A stretch of 64,000 nucleotides of DNA from Anaerolineaceae bacterium UBA1415. GTDB lineage: Bacteria > Chloroflexota > Anaerolineae > Anaerolineales > Anaerolineaceae. The stretch lies in NCBI GenBank assembly GCA_002305635.1, contig DBPR01000020.1:1-64000 (forward strand), in the 5' to 3' direction. This document shows, piece by piece, positions 1 through 9,835 of this stretch. The position numbers were made by a program, and so were the translations under genes. The first letter of the stretch is position 1, and every line of letters begins with the position of its first letter. The notes under the pieces were generated by a model. That model was not told the origin of the DNA and searched no databases. It worked only from the letters and a program-made list of their open reading frames with translations.

Positions 1-9
1 TAGGGATAT

Positions 10-1774
10 TTGAAACTGAAACTTTCCCGCTTTGGTCCTCTTGTTGGTTCGGGGTTTGCCTTATAATCACTTCAGCGGTCTGTTGGAAGGGGTCGGGGTT
101 TGGTTCTTCCTCTATCTGCCGACCTTTTTGTTTATCACTGTTCTAAGCATTTTGGTGGGATTGATCGTCAGAGTGCGAATCCTTGCCTCCGGCGTTACTT
201 TGTTCGTTTTGGTCGTGTTGGCATTCCGCCAAACCACCTGGACAGACCTCCTGAGCTATTTAACCGCGGAACCCTATACTTTGATCTTTGGCTTTGGGCC
301 TGGCAGGGAATCCCTTCTGTTTAACCGCTTGTATTTTCTGGCATTTTCCCTGAGTCTGCTGTTGGCTGTATTATGGTTGGCCCATTACTGGCTTCCGTCC
401 AATAAGGGGCAGATCAGTCGTGCGCCTGTCCTGGGTTGGGCGGTGCTTTTTTTGCTTGCCGTCAGTGGAACGGCGCTCCTTGGCTCCCGTCTGAGTTATC
501 TTGGCAAACACCTGGTCGCAAAACCGGATTTACAAACTCTTTATCGTCAGGAATCTTTTTGTGACAATTTGCGGAACTACACGGTCGACCTGGAAATTGA
601 CAGAGAGGGAAAAATCGCGCGGAGCACGGCTGCTTTTCAGGTCAGTAACGGGTTGGACCCCAAAGAAAACATTCTCCTCCTGCGCAGTCTGACTGAAAAT
701 CAACTGGAATTCAGCGAATCTACCCCTGGTAATTACCAGATTGAATACAGCGGCCAGTTCATCCTTCCAAATTATGCTACTGATAATTTAATCTAGGAAC
801 CTGAGATCACCCTTGCGGGTTTTTTGCCGGGGGCCTTTATTGACCGTTCCAAACTGTTCCTGTTATCCCACGGTCAGTGGCATCCATTCGCCAAATGCGA
901 CCTGGATGAACTTACCCTCACGATCCCTGCAGAGTTTGAAGTAAATTACGTAAGTTCAACATCGCGGTCCAGCACGAATGGGAAAAATGTGTTTTCCTGG
1001 AAAGGGGAATTGCCAGAGGTGTTGATCATCGCTGGTGGAAATTATGAGAAAACGGTAATAGATGGAAGTGAAGCCCTGCTACCGGGCAACACAGACCCGG
1101 ACAAAAATGCGATCTATGAATTATATAAAAACAGGATCATACATTTTTGGAAGCTGCTGTATGGAGATGAACAGAAAAGCCCGCGGCTGGTGATCCTCCC
1201 GATCGGCAAGGCAAACTTTGTGGATGATACGGGTCATTTCTTTCAGGGTTTTGTGCCGGTTACGGAGACCCTCCCGGGAGCAAGCCCTGAGAAACTGGAG
1301 ATTGAAGCTGATCTCGAAATCATCCAAACCTGGTGGGCTGAAGGTAAACAAGACCCGCGGCTGCGGATTTGTTTGTTTAGCCCCATTTCCTGCCAATTAC
1401 CAACATGTTCCAAACCAGAAGATGAAAGCATTCTTCCGCTGCTCTATTATGCGAGCATTAAATTTGCAGCGCAGCAGAACCCGGCGGTGGTGAATCCGGA
1501 TGAGATCATGACGATGTATCGATCCATCGATACTGATCCGAACGTCGTGTTTTCCCTGCCGAGAAACTTCAGCGATCCAACGCTTGATAAACTATTGGTA
1601 AAAATTGCCGAGATGGATCAGTGTCTTGATGAGGGTGAACTTTGGGCAACGCTGGTCGAGCTCAGGAAGCAGTCCACGGGGGTGTGGATGGATTATGACG
1701 CTCTCGTTTCAGCGATAAAATCAATCACTGGTTTTGATCTGAACAGTCCGGAGGGGCTATGCTCACAAAGATAA
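10..1774 (+). pseudogene. Broken membrane protein with M1-peptidase-like C-terminal half
   Basis: One reading frame runs from about base 32 to 1774 but is cut by an in-frame TAG at 794-796. Reading continues in the same frame directly after it, and there is no good start nearby (only TTG at 824). The first half has four to five hydrophobic segments. The second half resembles the beta-sandwich part of ABC-2-type permeases fused to M1 aminopeptidase-like domains, but I see no HEXXH zinc site. At the left edge a sensible start (TTG at 10) lies in another frame, so a second frameshift near 45-65 is likely. The 3' end overlaps the start of the next membrane gene by 16 bases, as in an intact operon. 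The left edge of the window prevents judging what lies upstream. The family call is tentative; the interruption is directly visible. Confidence 0.6.
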
Positions 1775-2481
1775 GTACTGTCCGGAAGCGATTTGTTCTG
1801 GAGTTTTTCAAACTTCATCGGGAGATCCCTGGGGTGTTGATCTTGTTCGCGATCATCAACTTTTTCTATTTAGCCATCGCGGCACCAACCAGTGATCAGC
1901 TTGAATTGCAAAGGTTTATGAGTTTTACGCTGGGGGTTCTGATGCCGCTTCCGTTGGCTTTGGCAGGCAATTTTATCGTCCTGAAAGAGTTTGAAACCAA
2001 CACCATTGATCTTGTCCGCACCCGCCAGAGCCTGGAGAAAATCTGGATCTATCGGTTTGTTGGATTTGCTGTGATTGCTCTGGCAGGTCCCGTTACGCTG
2101 GTTTTGATCTCCAATACTATTTTTGGTGAAATCCTGCCGGGACTGATGGCGTTTACGATCTTTGCTCCAACCCTTTTACTGTCTGGCTTTATGGCAGTCT
2201 TGTCCGGCCTGGGCAAAAACGCCTATGTCGGTGCCGGAGCTGGTGTGGTAATCTGGCTGTATTGTTTGGCCAATTCGGAAATACTGACAACAAGGTTGAG
2301 CATTAATGAGGTCAATTATTATCCTTTTCTGGAATGGGTTATCTACAAAAACCGACCTTACCTGCTCTCGTCTCTGATCCCCAACAGGTTGGCGATCAGC
2401 GCGCTTTCTGTGGTATTGCTGGTTCTGGCTTACTTTTTGTATAAACATAACCTGCGTTATTTGAATAACTCAATGGGTTAG
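1759..2481 (+). CDS. ABC-2 type transporter membrane protein
   Basis: A 240-residue protein with about six membrane-spanning segments (near residues 25-42, 52-75, 100-120, 130-150, 155-170 and 212-230) and no soluble domain. This is the size and topology of an ABC-2 type permease subunit or a close relative. It begins inside the last codons of the preceding broken gene, so the two were translationally coupled. No ATP-binding subunit is visible in the window; it would lie further left. Substrate unknown. Since the upstream partner is interrupted, this copy may be part of a decaying transport system. The ATG at 1759 is used because it gives the full hydrophobic N-terminus. Confidence 0.6.
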   Translation: MLTKISTVRKRFVLEFFKLHREIPGVLILFAIINFFYLAIAAPTSDQLELQRFMSFTLGVLMPLPLALAGNFIVLKEFETNTIDLVRTRQSLEKIWIYRFVGFAVIALAGPVTLVLISNTIFGEILPGLMAFTIFAPTLLLSGFMAVLSGLGKNAYVGAGAGVVIWLYCLANSEILTTRLSINEVNYYPFLEWVIYKNRPYLLSSLIPNRLAISALSVVLLVLAYFLYKHNLRYLNNSMG

Positions 2482-2523
2482 TGTGAGGAAAGCAAGTGCT
2501 CGCAGCTTTGTTCGATGAGATAA

Positions 2524-2555
2524 AAAAACCTCCAGGGTTGATCCTGGAGGTTTTT
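2524..2555. terminator. Bidirectional rho-independent terminator
   Basis: The arm AAAAACCTCCAGG pairs perfectly with CCTGGAGGTTTTT around a 6-base loop, leaving a U-run on both strands. It separates the convergent membrane-protein gene (plus) and galE (minus), and can end both transcripts. Confidence 0.9.
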
Positions 2556-2579
2556 CTCAGATCATGAAAATTCATCGGT

Positions 2580-3590
2580 TTAATACTTAATGATCGTTTC
2601 CCTGATCTCGCCCCATTTGAGGGCGTCTTTGATGCCTTCTTCGATGCTTTTTTCAGCTTTCCAGCCCAAAAGCTTCCAGGCGCGGTCGGCGTTGGCATAA
2701 GCGCCGGCGACATCGCCAGGACGCGGGGGTTGGATCGAAACGGGCAATTTTTTGCCAACCACATGCTCAAAAGCAACCAGAAACTCCCTGACGGTGACGC
2801 CCTTGCCGGTGCCGAGGTTGATCACGGTGTAATTTACGCCGTCCTCGGAGCCTTCCGCAATGGCTTTGTCGAAATTCTCAACTGCTTTCAGGTGCGCCAG
2901 CGCCAGGTCCCAGACGTGAATGTAATCACGAATGCCGGAGCCGTCGCGGGTAGGCCAATCGACGCCGGTCAGGTTGAAGACCGACTCACGTCCCATGGAG
3001 ACCTCGACCAGCTTGCCGATCAGGTGGCTGGGATGCTGAATATGAAGCCCGGTTCGCATCTGGGGGTCGGAACCGATCGGGTTGAAATAGCGCAGGGCGA
3101 TGCCTTTCAGGTTGTAGGCATGGCAAAAATCTTTTAGCACCATTTCCATCATGAATTTTGTGCGCGAATATGGGCTTAGAGGTTGCAGGGGTGATTCTTC
3201 CGTGACCATGAAGCCGGGCACAACGTCATAAATAGCCGCGGAGGAACTGAAAACCACATATGGATATCCCAGATCACTCAGGGTCTTGAAAAACTCCATC
3301 GATTTGACCACATTTTCGCGATAATAATCGTATGGACGCGAGACGGACTCAGGCACCACGATCAGCGCGGCACAGTGGATGGTGGCAACGATATCAGGAT
3401 GGTCGGAAAATATCCGGCGCACCATGGCTCGGTCGGCGATGTCCGCTTCGTAAAAAATGCGGTCACGGGTAAATTCCCGTCTGCCGGTGATCAGGGAATC
3501 CAGAAGGATGGGGGTGTGTCCGCTGTCCAGAAGGACAGAGGCGATCGTACTGCCGATGTATCCAGCGCCGCCGGTGATCAGAACTTTCAT
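2580..3590 (-). CDS. galE: UDP-glucose 4-epimerase
   Basis: Interconverts UDP-glucose and UDP-galactose in the cytoplasm (Leloir pathway and supply of galactosyl units for envelope sugars). The 336-residue protein shows the extended SDR signature: Rossmann glycine motif GGAGYIG at residues 7-13, SSSAAIY at 115-121 supplying the catalytic Ser, and the YxxxK pair at Tyr141/Lys145. A longer in-frame start exists 21 codons upstream, but the ATG at 3590 gives the standard MKVLITGGAG opening, and it lies one base after the stop codon of the upstream permease gene with GGAG in front. The two genes therefore form an operon. Close relatives such as UDP-glucuronate 4-epimerase cannot be excluded. Confidence 0.87.
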   Translation of the reverse strand: MKVLITGGAGYIGSTIASVLLDSGHTPILLDSLITGRREFTRDRIFYEADIADRAMVRRIFSDHPDIVATIHCAALIVVPESVSRPYDYYRENVVKSMEFFKTLSDLGYPYVVFSSSAAIYDVVPGFMVTEESPLQPLSPYSRTKFMMEMVLKDFCHAYNLKGIALRYFNPIGSDPQMRTGLHIQHPSHLIGKLVEVSMGRESVFNLTGVDWPTRDGSGIRDYIHVWDLALAHLKAVENFDKAIAEGSEDGVNYTVINLGTGKGVTVREFLVAFEHVVGKKLPVSIQPPRPGDVAGAYANADRAWKLLGWKAEKSIEEGIKDALKWGEIRETIIKY

Positions 3591-3591
3591 A

Positions 3592-4935
3592 TTAATTCTC
3601 CGCTTTTTTCTGATTATACTCAATTGGGTTGCTGGCGGTAACCTCCCGAACACTTAACAAGATCAACATGCCGACGATCAGGAAAAGCAGGATGGAGCCA
3701 ATGCCCCAAAGTTGTCCGTTTTGCTCGGCCAGCAGCTCAGGCAGTCCCTGCGCGACATAATAGTTATGCATTTTGTACGAAATTGCGCCAAAGACCAGGG
3801 GGCCAATGAAGGTCGAGGTGCGTCCGGCAACGGAGAGGAAACCGTAGAACTCGGTCGTTTTGTGTTCCGGCGCCAGCTGACTGACCATTGTGCGGCTGGT
3901 AGCCTGCGCGCCTGAGAGGGAGAAGCCCGCGAAAGCGCCAATGATGAAGAAGCCGATCATGCCATCGATGAAATAGAGGAATGCCAGCGAAATGATCAGG
4001 ATGATCAGGGAGAGGATGATCGCGCGCTTGCTGCTGTGCTCATCGGAAAGCTTGCCAAAGGTCAGCGCCCCGATCGCGCCGGTGATATGAATGATGATCA
4101 CAAAGATGATCAGCTGCACCTGGTTGAGACCGTAAAGCGTCCCGCCGATAATGGCGGCGAAGTCCATCAGCATCATAATGCCATCGTTATAGATCAGGAA
4201 AGCGACCATATAGCGCAGGAACTCTTTGTACTTTTTGATCTCCCTGAAAGTTATAGCCAGTTGTTTGAAGAAGGTGGAGAGCAGAGTCTCGCCCTCGGGG
4301 ATCGAAACCACAGGGGTAGTTTCTTTGACGTAAAAATAAGTCGGCAGTGAAAAGAGGGCGTAGATGACAGCGGTCAGGATAAAGGTGTAAGGGATAAAGT
4401 CATTGCCGATCAGTTGAATGGGCAGCACGGCGATCAGCAGGGTGACAACCCCACCGATCATGCCGATGGCCCAGCCCTTGCCGGAAATATTGCCGATGGT
4501 CTCGGGTGTTGAGACATCGACCAAAAGCGCGTCATAGAAAACCTGAGCGCCGCGGTAACCCACTTCTGCCAGAATGAAGAAGACCATTCCCATGACAATA
4601 TCACCTTTGCCAACAAAAAATAGCAGGCCGGTGAAGATCACGGAAAGACCGGTGAAGAGGAAGAGGAAGAGCTTCTTGGAGCGGGAAGAATCGGCGATCG
4701 CACCGAGAATGGGTGAGATGAGCGCAACCGCGATGGCGGCGATGCCAACCGCCAGGCCCCACATACGAGTGCCTTCGGCTCCGCCGACAACAACGTTCTT
4801 GAAGTAGGCAGAAAAGACAGCAAGGAGGATGACAGCGGCATAAGCAGAATTGCCAAAGTCGTAGTAGTACCAGGCGTGGCGGGCTCTGCGGGCAGCCTTT
4901 GAATTATCGAGCAGGTGTTCTTTTGATGTGGCCAT
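3592..4935 (-). CDS. MFS permease, UMF1/Atg22-like family
   Basis: Polytopic protein of 447 residues with about 12 transmembrane helices. The opening (ARHAWYYYDFGNSAYAAVIL) and the DSSRSKKLFL loop between helices 2 and 3 are typical of the UMF1/Atg22-like branch of the major facilitator superfamily. Substrates of bacterial members are mostly unknown; the eukaryotic relatives export amino acids from vacuoles. An upstream in-frame ATG at 4992 exists, but the ATG at 4935 places the conserved N-terminus at residue 13 and follows a GGAA motif. It is cotranscribed with galE, which starts one base after this stop, hinting at a sugar-related role, but that is only context. Confidence 0.75.
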   Translation of the reverse strand: MATSKEHLLDNSKAARRARHAWYYYDFGNSAYAAVILLAVFSAYFKNVVVGGAEGTRMWGLAVGIAAIAVALISPILGAIADSSRSKKLFLFLFTGLSVIFTGLLFFVGKGDIVMGMVFFILAEVGYRGAQVFYDALLVDVSTPETIGNISGKGWAIGMIGGVVTLLIAVLPIQLIGNDFIPYTFILTAVIYALFSLPTYFYVKETTPVVSIPEGETLLSTFFKQLAITFREIKKYKEFLRYMVAFLIYNDGIMMLMDFAAIIGGTLYGLNQVQLIIFVIIIHITGAIGALTFGKLSDEHSSKRAIILSLIILIISLAFLYFIDGMIGFFIIGAFAGFSLSGAQATSRTMVSQLAPEHKTTEFYGFLSVAGRTSTFIGPLVFGAISYKMHNYYVAQGLPELLAEQNGQLWGIGSILLFLIVGMLILLSVREVTASNPIEYNQKKAEN

Positions 4936-5092
4936 AAGTATTCCAATCTTTTTGATGTAGTACAAGCTTATTCCAGTCAGGTATTGTATCAAATTAAAGT
5001 GAGAAAGGCTGCGAAAGATCGATCGAGAGCCAGATTACATGAAATGTTAACAAGCCGTTTGCCTTTTTACTCTCCTGGTGAGAGGGCTTTTT

Positions 5093-5729
5093 TTCGTTCG
5101 TCCTGGGGAACCAGTAGCCCTTCGGGCTACCCCTCATCCGCCCTACGGGCACCTTCTCCCGAGCGGAGAAGGCTTAAGGTGGTACATGCTCTGCGGTCTA
5201 CCCCTCACCCTGGTAAACCAGGGTAAACAGTCCGGTCTTCGGGCACCTTCTCCCGAGCGGAGAAGGCTTAATGTGATACAAGCCCTAAGGGCACCCTCTC
5301 CCATTGGGCGAAGGCTTAAGGTGGTACACGACCTTCGGCATCTAATCCCGAGCGGGTATGGTATTTAAGCCTTCTCCACACAACCTCTGGTGCTTTTCCA
5401 GAGGTTGATGGAGAAGGGGGACCACGCAGTGGTGGATGAGGATAGAACCTCACGCCAGGAAAAGAGCCCGGGCTGCAAACAGTATCGACTGTAATGAATG
5501 CCCTTCACTCTGGTTCCCAGAGTAAACAGTCTGCTCTACGGGCAGCTTCTCCTGCTGAGAGGGCTTAAGGTAGTTCCCTAACCTGCCCAGTTTTGACCTC
5601 ACCACGAGCAATCCAAACCAGCCCTTCGGGCTTACCCCTCATCCGCCCTACGGGCACCTTCTCCCCGCGGAGAAGGCTTAAGGTGATACAAGCCCTATGG
5701 GCACCCTCTCCCAATGGGCGAAGGCTTAA
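5093..5729. repeat. Cluster of CCTTCTCC/GGAGAAGG palindromic repeats
   Basis: The non-coding stretch 4936-5853 holds at least six imperfect copies of one element: (a) 5130-5187, (b) 5209-5280, (c) 5281-5328, (d) 5500-5574, (e) 5636-5689 and (f) 5690-5729. There is also an inverted relative at 5359-5420. The core is CCCTACGGGCACCTTCTCCC, a short spacer, then GGAGAAGGCTTAAGGTG. Copies b and d carry an extra hairpin (CTGGTAAACCAG type) followed by ACAGTC upstream of the core. Related copies occur at 20969 and 47307. No open reading frame here looks genuine. Confidence 0.8.
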
Positions 5730-5784
5730 ACCAAAATTTTGAACGGCAAGAAAAATTTGAAAAATCCTTTGTTGTGCTTAAATA

Positions 5785-5812
5785 ACGGACGGGGTGGTTG
5801 ATCCCCGTCCGT
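5785..5812. repeat. CGGACGGGG palindrome, copy 1
   Basis: ACGGACGGGG and CCCCGTCCGT form a perfect 10-bp stem around an 8-base loop, about 40 bases past the end of the P-type ATPase gene. It lacks a strong U-run, so it may or may not terminate that transcript. Same family as the hairpins near 13.7, 15.6, 30.3 and 55.3 kb. Confidence 0.75.
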
Positions 5813-5853
5813 GTATTAAATATTCCTGTTTACCCAGAAACCTGGTTCAGGTT

Positions 5854-8733
5854 TTATCCTCGGTTTACGCGCTCTTTCTGGTGCTTTTTGTAGCTGATGG
5901 TCTTCATCACTTCAGCAGCGATTGAAGGAACCAGCACCAGCGGCAGGATCTCAGCCCAATCGACCAGACGCAGGGCGGTGGTGTCGAAGATATCCCGCAG
6001 GAAAGGCAGATAGATCACCAGGAGTACCAGAAGAACAGAGACCAAAACGGCAATGTTCATATTGCGGTTGGTGAAGATACCGATCTTTGTCAGCGGATAG
6101 TACTCTGAGCGGGCGGTATAAGCGCGGAAAAGCTCGGAAAGCGAGAGCGTCACGAAGGCGAAAGTCTCGGAGAGAATACGGGCCTCATCCGTGGCTCCCT
6201 TGAGCGCGCCGCCACCCAGGAAGAAAGCGGTCAGCGTTGCAGCGGTGATCGCGATGGTCTGAACAATGATGCCCTTGACCATGTAGCTGTTGATGATCGG
6301 TTCTTCAGGAGGCCGTGGGGCATGATCCATGATATCGGGGTCGCCTTTTTCGGTTCCCAGCGCCAGGGCAGGGGCGCCGTCGGTCACCAGGTTGAGCCAG
6401 AGCAGCTGGATCGGCGCCAGCGGGGTGTTCCAGCCAAACACGGTTGCCAGGAAGATGATCATGATCTCCGCGATATTGCATGAAACCAAATAGTAGACAA
6501 ATTTGCGGATGTTGCTGTAGATCACGCGGCCTTGCTCAACGGCGGAAACGATGGAAGCGTAGTTGTCATCGGTCAGGACCATATCAGCGGTTTCTTTGGC
6601 AACGTCGGTACCGGTGATGCCCATGGCAACGCCAATATCGGCGCGCTTGATGGCCGGGGCGTCGTTGACGCCGTCACCAGTCATGGCGACAACTTCACCG
6701 TTATCGCGCAGGGCATCGACGATCTTCATCTTATGTTCGGGGCTTACGCGGGCGTAAACGTCGGTGATTTTGACGATCTCGCGCATTTCCTCGTCCGTTT
6801 TGTCGTCAATATCCGCACCGGTCAAAACCTGATGGCCTTCGAGCAACAAGCCGATGTCTTCAGCGATCGCCCGGGCGGTATTGGGATAGTCACCGGTGAT
6901 CATGACGGAGCGAATACCGGCATGCTGCGCTTCCCGCAGGGCGGGTTTGACTTCGGGACGGGAGGGGTCGATCATGCCAATCAGACCGGCGAAAATAAGG
7001 TCTTTTTCGAGCGTGCTGGCGTCCAGTTCGGTCGGCTGCTGGCTGACCGGGCGATAGGCGACGCCCAAAACACGCAGCGCCTGACCGGTCATGCTGTCAT
7101 TGGCGCGCAGGATCTCCTGGCGCATCGCATCGCTCAATGGGGCGACCGTGTTGTCCATCTTTTGGTAGCGGGTGCATAAACCGAGGACGATATCGGGTGC
7201 GCCTTTGATGTTGATGACATGGGTGAATTCGCGTTCATCGGAATAGAAGGGCGAGATGTCGCCTCCACCGGGTTGAACCAGTTCGTGAATGGTGACCATG
7301 CGTTTACGGGAGGAATCAAATGGGATCTCCTGTACGCGGGGGTAGTGATCATTCAGATCGCGGGCAACGGCACCAGCTTTTTGGGCGGCGACCAGGATCG
7401 AGCCTTCAGTCGGGTCACCAACCATGCGGTAGGTCTTTTTGCCATCCGCCTCACCAGCAGGTTCGAGCTGGGCGTCGTTGTTCATGCTGCCAACCCAAAG
7501 CGCGTTGCGGGCGCCCTGATAGTCTTTCAGATTGATCACATTGCCAGCGATGGAGAATTCGCCGACCGGGTCATAGCCTGTGCCGGAAATATCCACAAAT
7601 TCGCCGTCCACCCAGAGTTTGGTGACGGTCATCTGGTTCTGGGTCAGGGTGCCGGTCTTGTCCGTACAAATGGTGGTGACGGAACCGAGGGTCTCGACGG
7701 ATGCGAGTTTGCGGATCAGCGCGTGGCGTGAAACCATTTCACGCATACCGCCAGCCAATGAAATGGTCACAACGGCCGGCAGGCCTTCGGGAACGGCAGC
7801 GATGGCCAGGGAAACAGCCACCATAAAGAGGGCGATCAATTCAGGCACGAATTGCTCGTCACCGGGTCGGACGATGCCTGGAGGGGTTACGAGTCGAATG
7901 ACACCGATCACAAAAACCAGCACACAAACGATCAAGGCTCCGATGCCGAGCGTTTTTCCGAGTTGGTCAAGGCGTTTCTGAAGCGGGGTTTCCTCTTCTT
8001 CAACCGTCTGGAGCATGGTCGCGATCAAACCGAGCTGGGTGTGCATACCGGTATTGGTAACGACGCCCTTGCCGCGGCCGTAGCTGACGGTCGTGCCCAT
8101 GAAAGCGGTGTTTTCGCGGTCACCCAGGGGAATGTCGGCCAGCAGGTTGCCACCAGCGTTCTTTTTGGCTGGGACGGATTCTCCGGTCAGGGAGGCTTCG
8201 TCGACGCTCAGGTTGACTGCTTCAAGCAGACGCAGGTCAGCCGGGATGAAATTACCCGCTTCGATGAAGACGATATCCCCGGGAACAAGGTCTGGGGTGG
8301 AGACCATGACGCGGTGACCGTTTCGCAGCACCTGCGCTTCCGGCGCGGACATCTTTTTGAGTGCCGCGAGGGAGGCTTCGGCCCGGGATTCCTGTACAAT
8401 ACCCATGATCGCGTTCAGGACAACAATGAGCAGGATGGCTCCGGCTTCGACCCAGTCCCCTAAAACAGCGGAAATGACGGCGGCGCCGATCAGCAGCCAA
8501 ATGACAAAGCTGTTGATCTGTTCCCACAGTTTTTGCCAAAAGCTCTTTCCGGGGCGTTCAGCCAGCTCGTTGTGGCCGTACTTTTCGAGACGTTTCTGGG
8601 CTTCCTCATCGCTCAAACCGCTATCGATCGAGACATTGAGGGTGTCCAGCACTTCCTCGGGGTTGATGGCATGCCACGATATTGAAAAAATATCGTCACC
8701 ATCCCTTGTTATTGTTTTTTGTTCTTCTGCCAT
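5854..8733 (-). CDS. Ca2+-type P-type ATPase (P2A, SERCA/PMR1-like)
   Basis: ATP-driven cation pump of the inner membrane, 959 residues, probably exporting Ca2+. Visible in order: cation-ATPase N-terminal domain (20-65), TGES actuator motif (183-186), PEGLP of helix M4 in a VAAVPEGLPAVVT context (315-319), phosphorylation motif DKTGT with Asp358, the hinge motif TGDGVNDAPA, and the M6 sequence NLVTDGAPALALG. The PEGLP plus NxxTD combination is the P2A calcium-site signature; heavy-metal ATPases have CPC instead. The start at 8733 follows GGAG at good spacing. It is transcribed alone and divergently from holB. Mn2+ transport is an alternative for PMR1-like members. Confidence 0.9.
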   Translation of the reverse strand: MAEEQKTITRDGDDIFSISWHAINPEEVLDTLNVSIDSGLSDEEAQKRLEKYGHNELAERPGKSFWQKLWEQINSFVIWLLIGAAVISAVLGDWVEAGAILLIVVLNAIMGIVQESRAEASLAALKKMSAPEAQVLRNGHRVMVSTPDLVPGDIVFIEAGNFIPADLRLLEAVNLSVDEASLTGESVPAKKNAGGNLLADIPLGDRENTAFMGTTVSYGRGKGVVTNTGMHTQLGLIATMLQTVEEEETPLQKRLDQLGKTLGIGALIVCVLVFVIGVIRLVTPPGIVRPGDEQFVPELIALFMVAVSLAIAAVPEGLPAVVTISLAGGMREMVSRHALIRKLASVETLGSVTTICTDKTGTLTQNQMTVTKLWVDGEFVDISGTGYDPVGEFSIAGNVINLKDYQGARNALWVGSMNNDAQLEPAGEADGKKTYRMVGDPTEGSILVAAQKAGAVARDLNDHYPRVQEIPFDSSRKRMVTIHELVQPGGGDISPFYSDEREFTHVINIKGAPDIVLGLCTRYQKMDNTVAPLSDAMRQEILRANDSMTGQALRVLGVAYRPVSQQPTELDASTLEKDLIFAGLIGMIDPSRPEVKPALREAQHAGIRSVMITGDYPNTARAIAEDIGLLLEGHQVLTGADIDDKTDEEMREIVKITDVYARVSPEHKMKIVDALRDNGEVVAMTGDGVNDAPAIKRADIGVAMGITGTDVAKETADMVLTDDNYASIVSAVEQGRVIYSNIRKFVYYLVSCNIAEIMIIFLATVFGWNTPLAPIQLLWLNLVTDGAPALALGTEKGDPDIMDHAPRPPEEPIINSYMVKGIIVQTIAITAATLTAFFLGGGALKGATDEARILSETFAFVTLSLSELFRAYTARSEYYPLTKIGIFTNRNMNIAVLVSVLLVLLVIYLPFLRDIFDTTALRLVDWAEILPLVLVPSIAAEVMKTISYKKHQKERVNRG

Positions 8734-8829
8734 TTAGTTTTATCTCCTAATGCAAACTGTTTGATAAACAATTATAAGGGAAAAGCGGGAAAAACGACGA
8801 ATTCATCTCTTCCATGTTAAAATCATCTT

Positions 8830-9831
8830 ATGGACTGGAATATCCTTGGTCACGAATCCGCGATCCGCTATTTTAAGAACCAGACGAAGGCTGGCAATAC
8901 CCGCCATGCTTATTTAATTGTCGGGCCTGATGGTGTTGGGCGGCGCACGCTCGCCCTGGCTTTTGCCAAGGCGCTCAATTGCACGCAAGCCCCGCAGGAG
9001 GGCGATTTTTGCGACGCATGTTTGACCTGTCGGCAGATCAATGAGCAGCGATATCCTGATCTGTCCGTTCTGGAAGTTGAAGAAGGAAGCAAAGATCTGA
9101 AGATCGACCAGGTGCGGGAAATGCAGCAGACGTTGGCGCTTTCGCCTTACCAGTCGCGCTTTCGCATGGTACTGATCCCTGATTTTCAACGCGCCACGAT
9201 CGGGGCCTCGAACGCTTTGCTCAAGTCGCTTGAGGAGCCGCCCTCAAAAGCACTGCTGATCCTGACCGCTGATGCCAAAGAAAGCCTGCTTGAAACGATC
9301 GCCTCACGCTGTGAGGTGATCCGTCTGCGGCCTTCCCCCATTGAAAAACTGGAAAGTTTTCTGATCGAAAACAGGGGGCTGGAGCCAAAGTTGGCAAAAA
9401 AGCTGGCTCACCTTGCCGCTGGCAGGGTTGGCACGGCTATTTCTTACAGCCTGAATCCGCAGTCTCTGGACGATTACACAGAAGCGCTTGAAGACCTCAA
9501 CCATCTTTTGAAGTGCAGGCTGAGACACAGACTGCAATACATTGAGAAGAATCAGGCCAAAAAAGGGAATCAGCGCGAAAAGTTTGCTTTTTTGATCGCA
9601 ACCTGGCTGAGCTTCTGGCGGGATGTCATGATCAGGCATGAGAATGCAGACATTCCTCTGGTCAATCTCGAGCAGGTCGATCTGATCGAAGAGACAGCTA
9701 ATCTGATGAATTCCGGACAAATTGAAAAGATCCTTAAGGTCCACGAAACAAGTCTGGGGCAATTGGACGCCAATCTCAATCCGCGTCTGGTGATCGAAAA
9801 CCTTTTGCTGCAACTTCCGGTGATAGGGTAA
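8830..9831 (+). CDS. holB: DNA polymerase III delta' subunit
   Basis: Clamp-loader subunit of the replicative polymerase, 333 residues. The AAA+ module starts with GPDGVGRRT (32-40), in which the Walker A lysine is replaced by Arg, as expected for delta' subunits that do not hydrolyse ATP. A zinc module follows with cysteines 51, 61, 64 and 67. The conserved ALLKSLEEPP stretch and the SRCE sensor-1 region are present. No Shine-Dalgarno is seen; a TAAAAT box at 8818-8823 ends six bases before the ATG, so the mRNA is probably leaderless. chrA starts four bases after the stop. A gamma/tau subunit (dnaX) is less likely because of the size and the Walker A change. Confidence 0.85.
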   Translation: MDWNILGHESAIRYFKNQTKAGNTRHAYLIVGPDGVGRRTLALAFAKALNCTQAPQEGDFCDACLTCRQINEQRYPDLSVLEVEEGSKDLKIDQVREMQQTLALSPYQSRFRMVLIPDFQRATIGASNALLKSLEEPPSKALLILTADAKESLLETIASRCEVIRLRPSPIEKLESFLIENRGLEPKLAKKLAHLAAGRVGTAISYSLNPQSLDDYTEALEDLNHLLKCRLRHRLQYIEKNQAKKGNQREKFAFLIATWLSFWRDVMIRHENADIPLVNLEQVDLIEETANLMNSGQIEKILKVHETSLGQLDANLNPRLVIENLLLQLPVIG

Positions 9832-9835
9832 TCTG

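Noticed and set aside
5093..5729. CRISPR array or tandem satellite
   Set aside because: Copies differ in length, spacing and orientation, there are no uniform spacers and no cas genes. They are dispersed palindromic elements.
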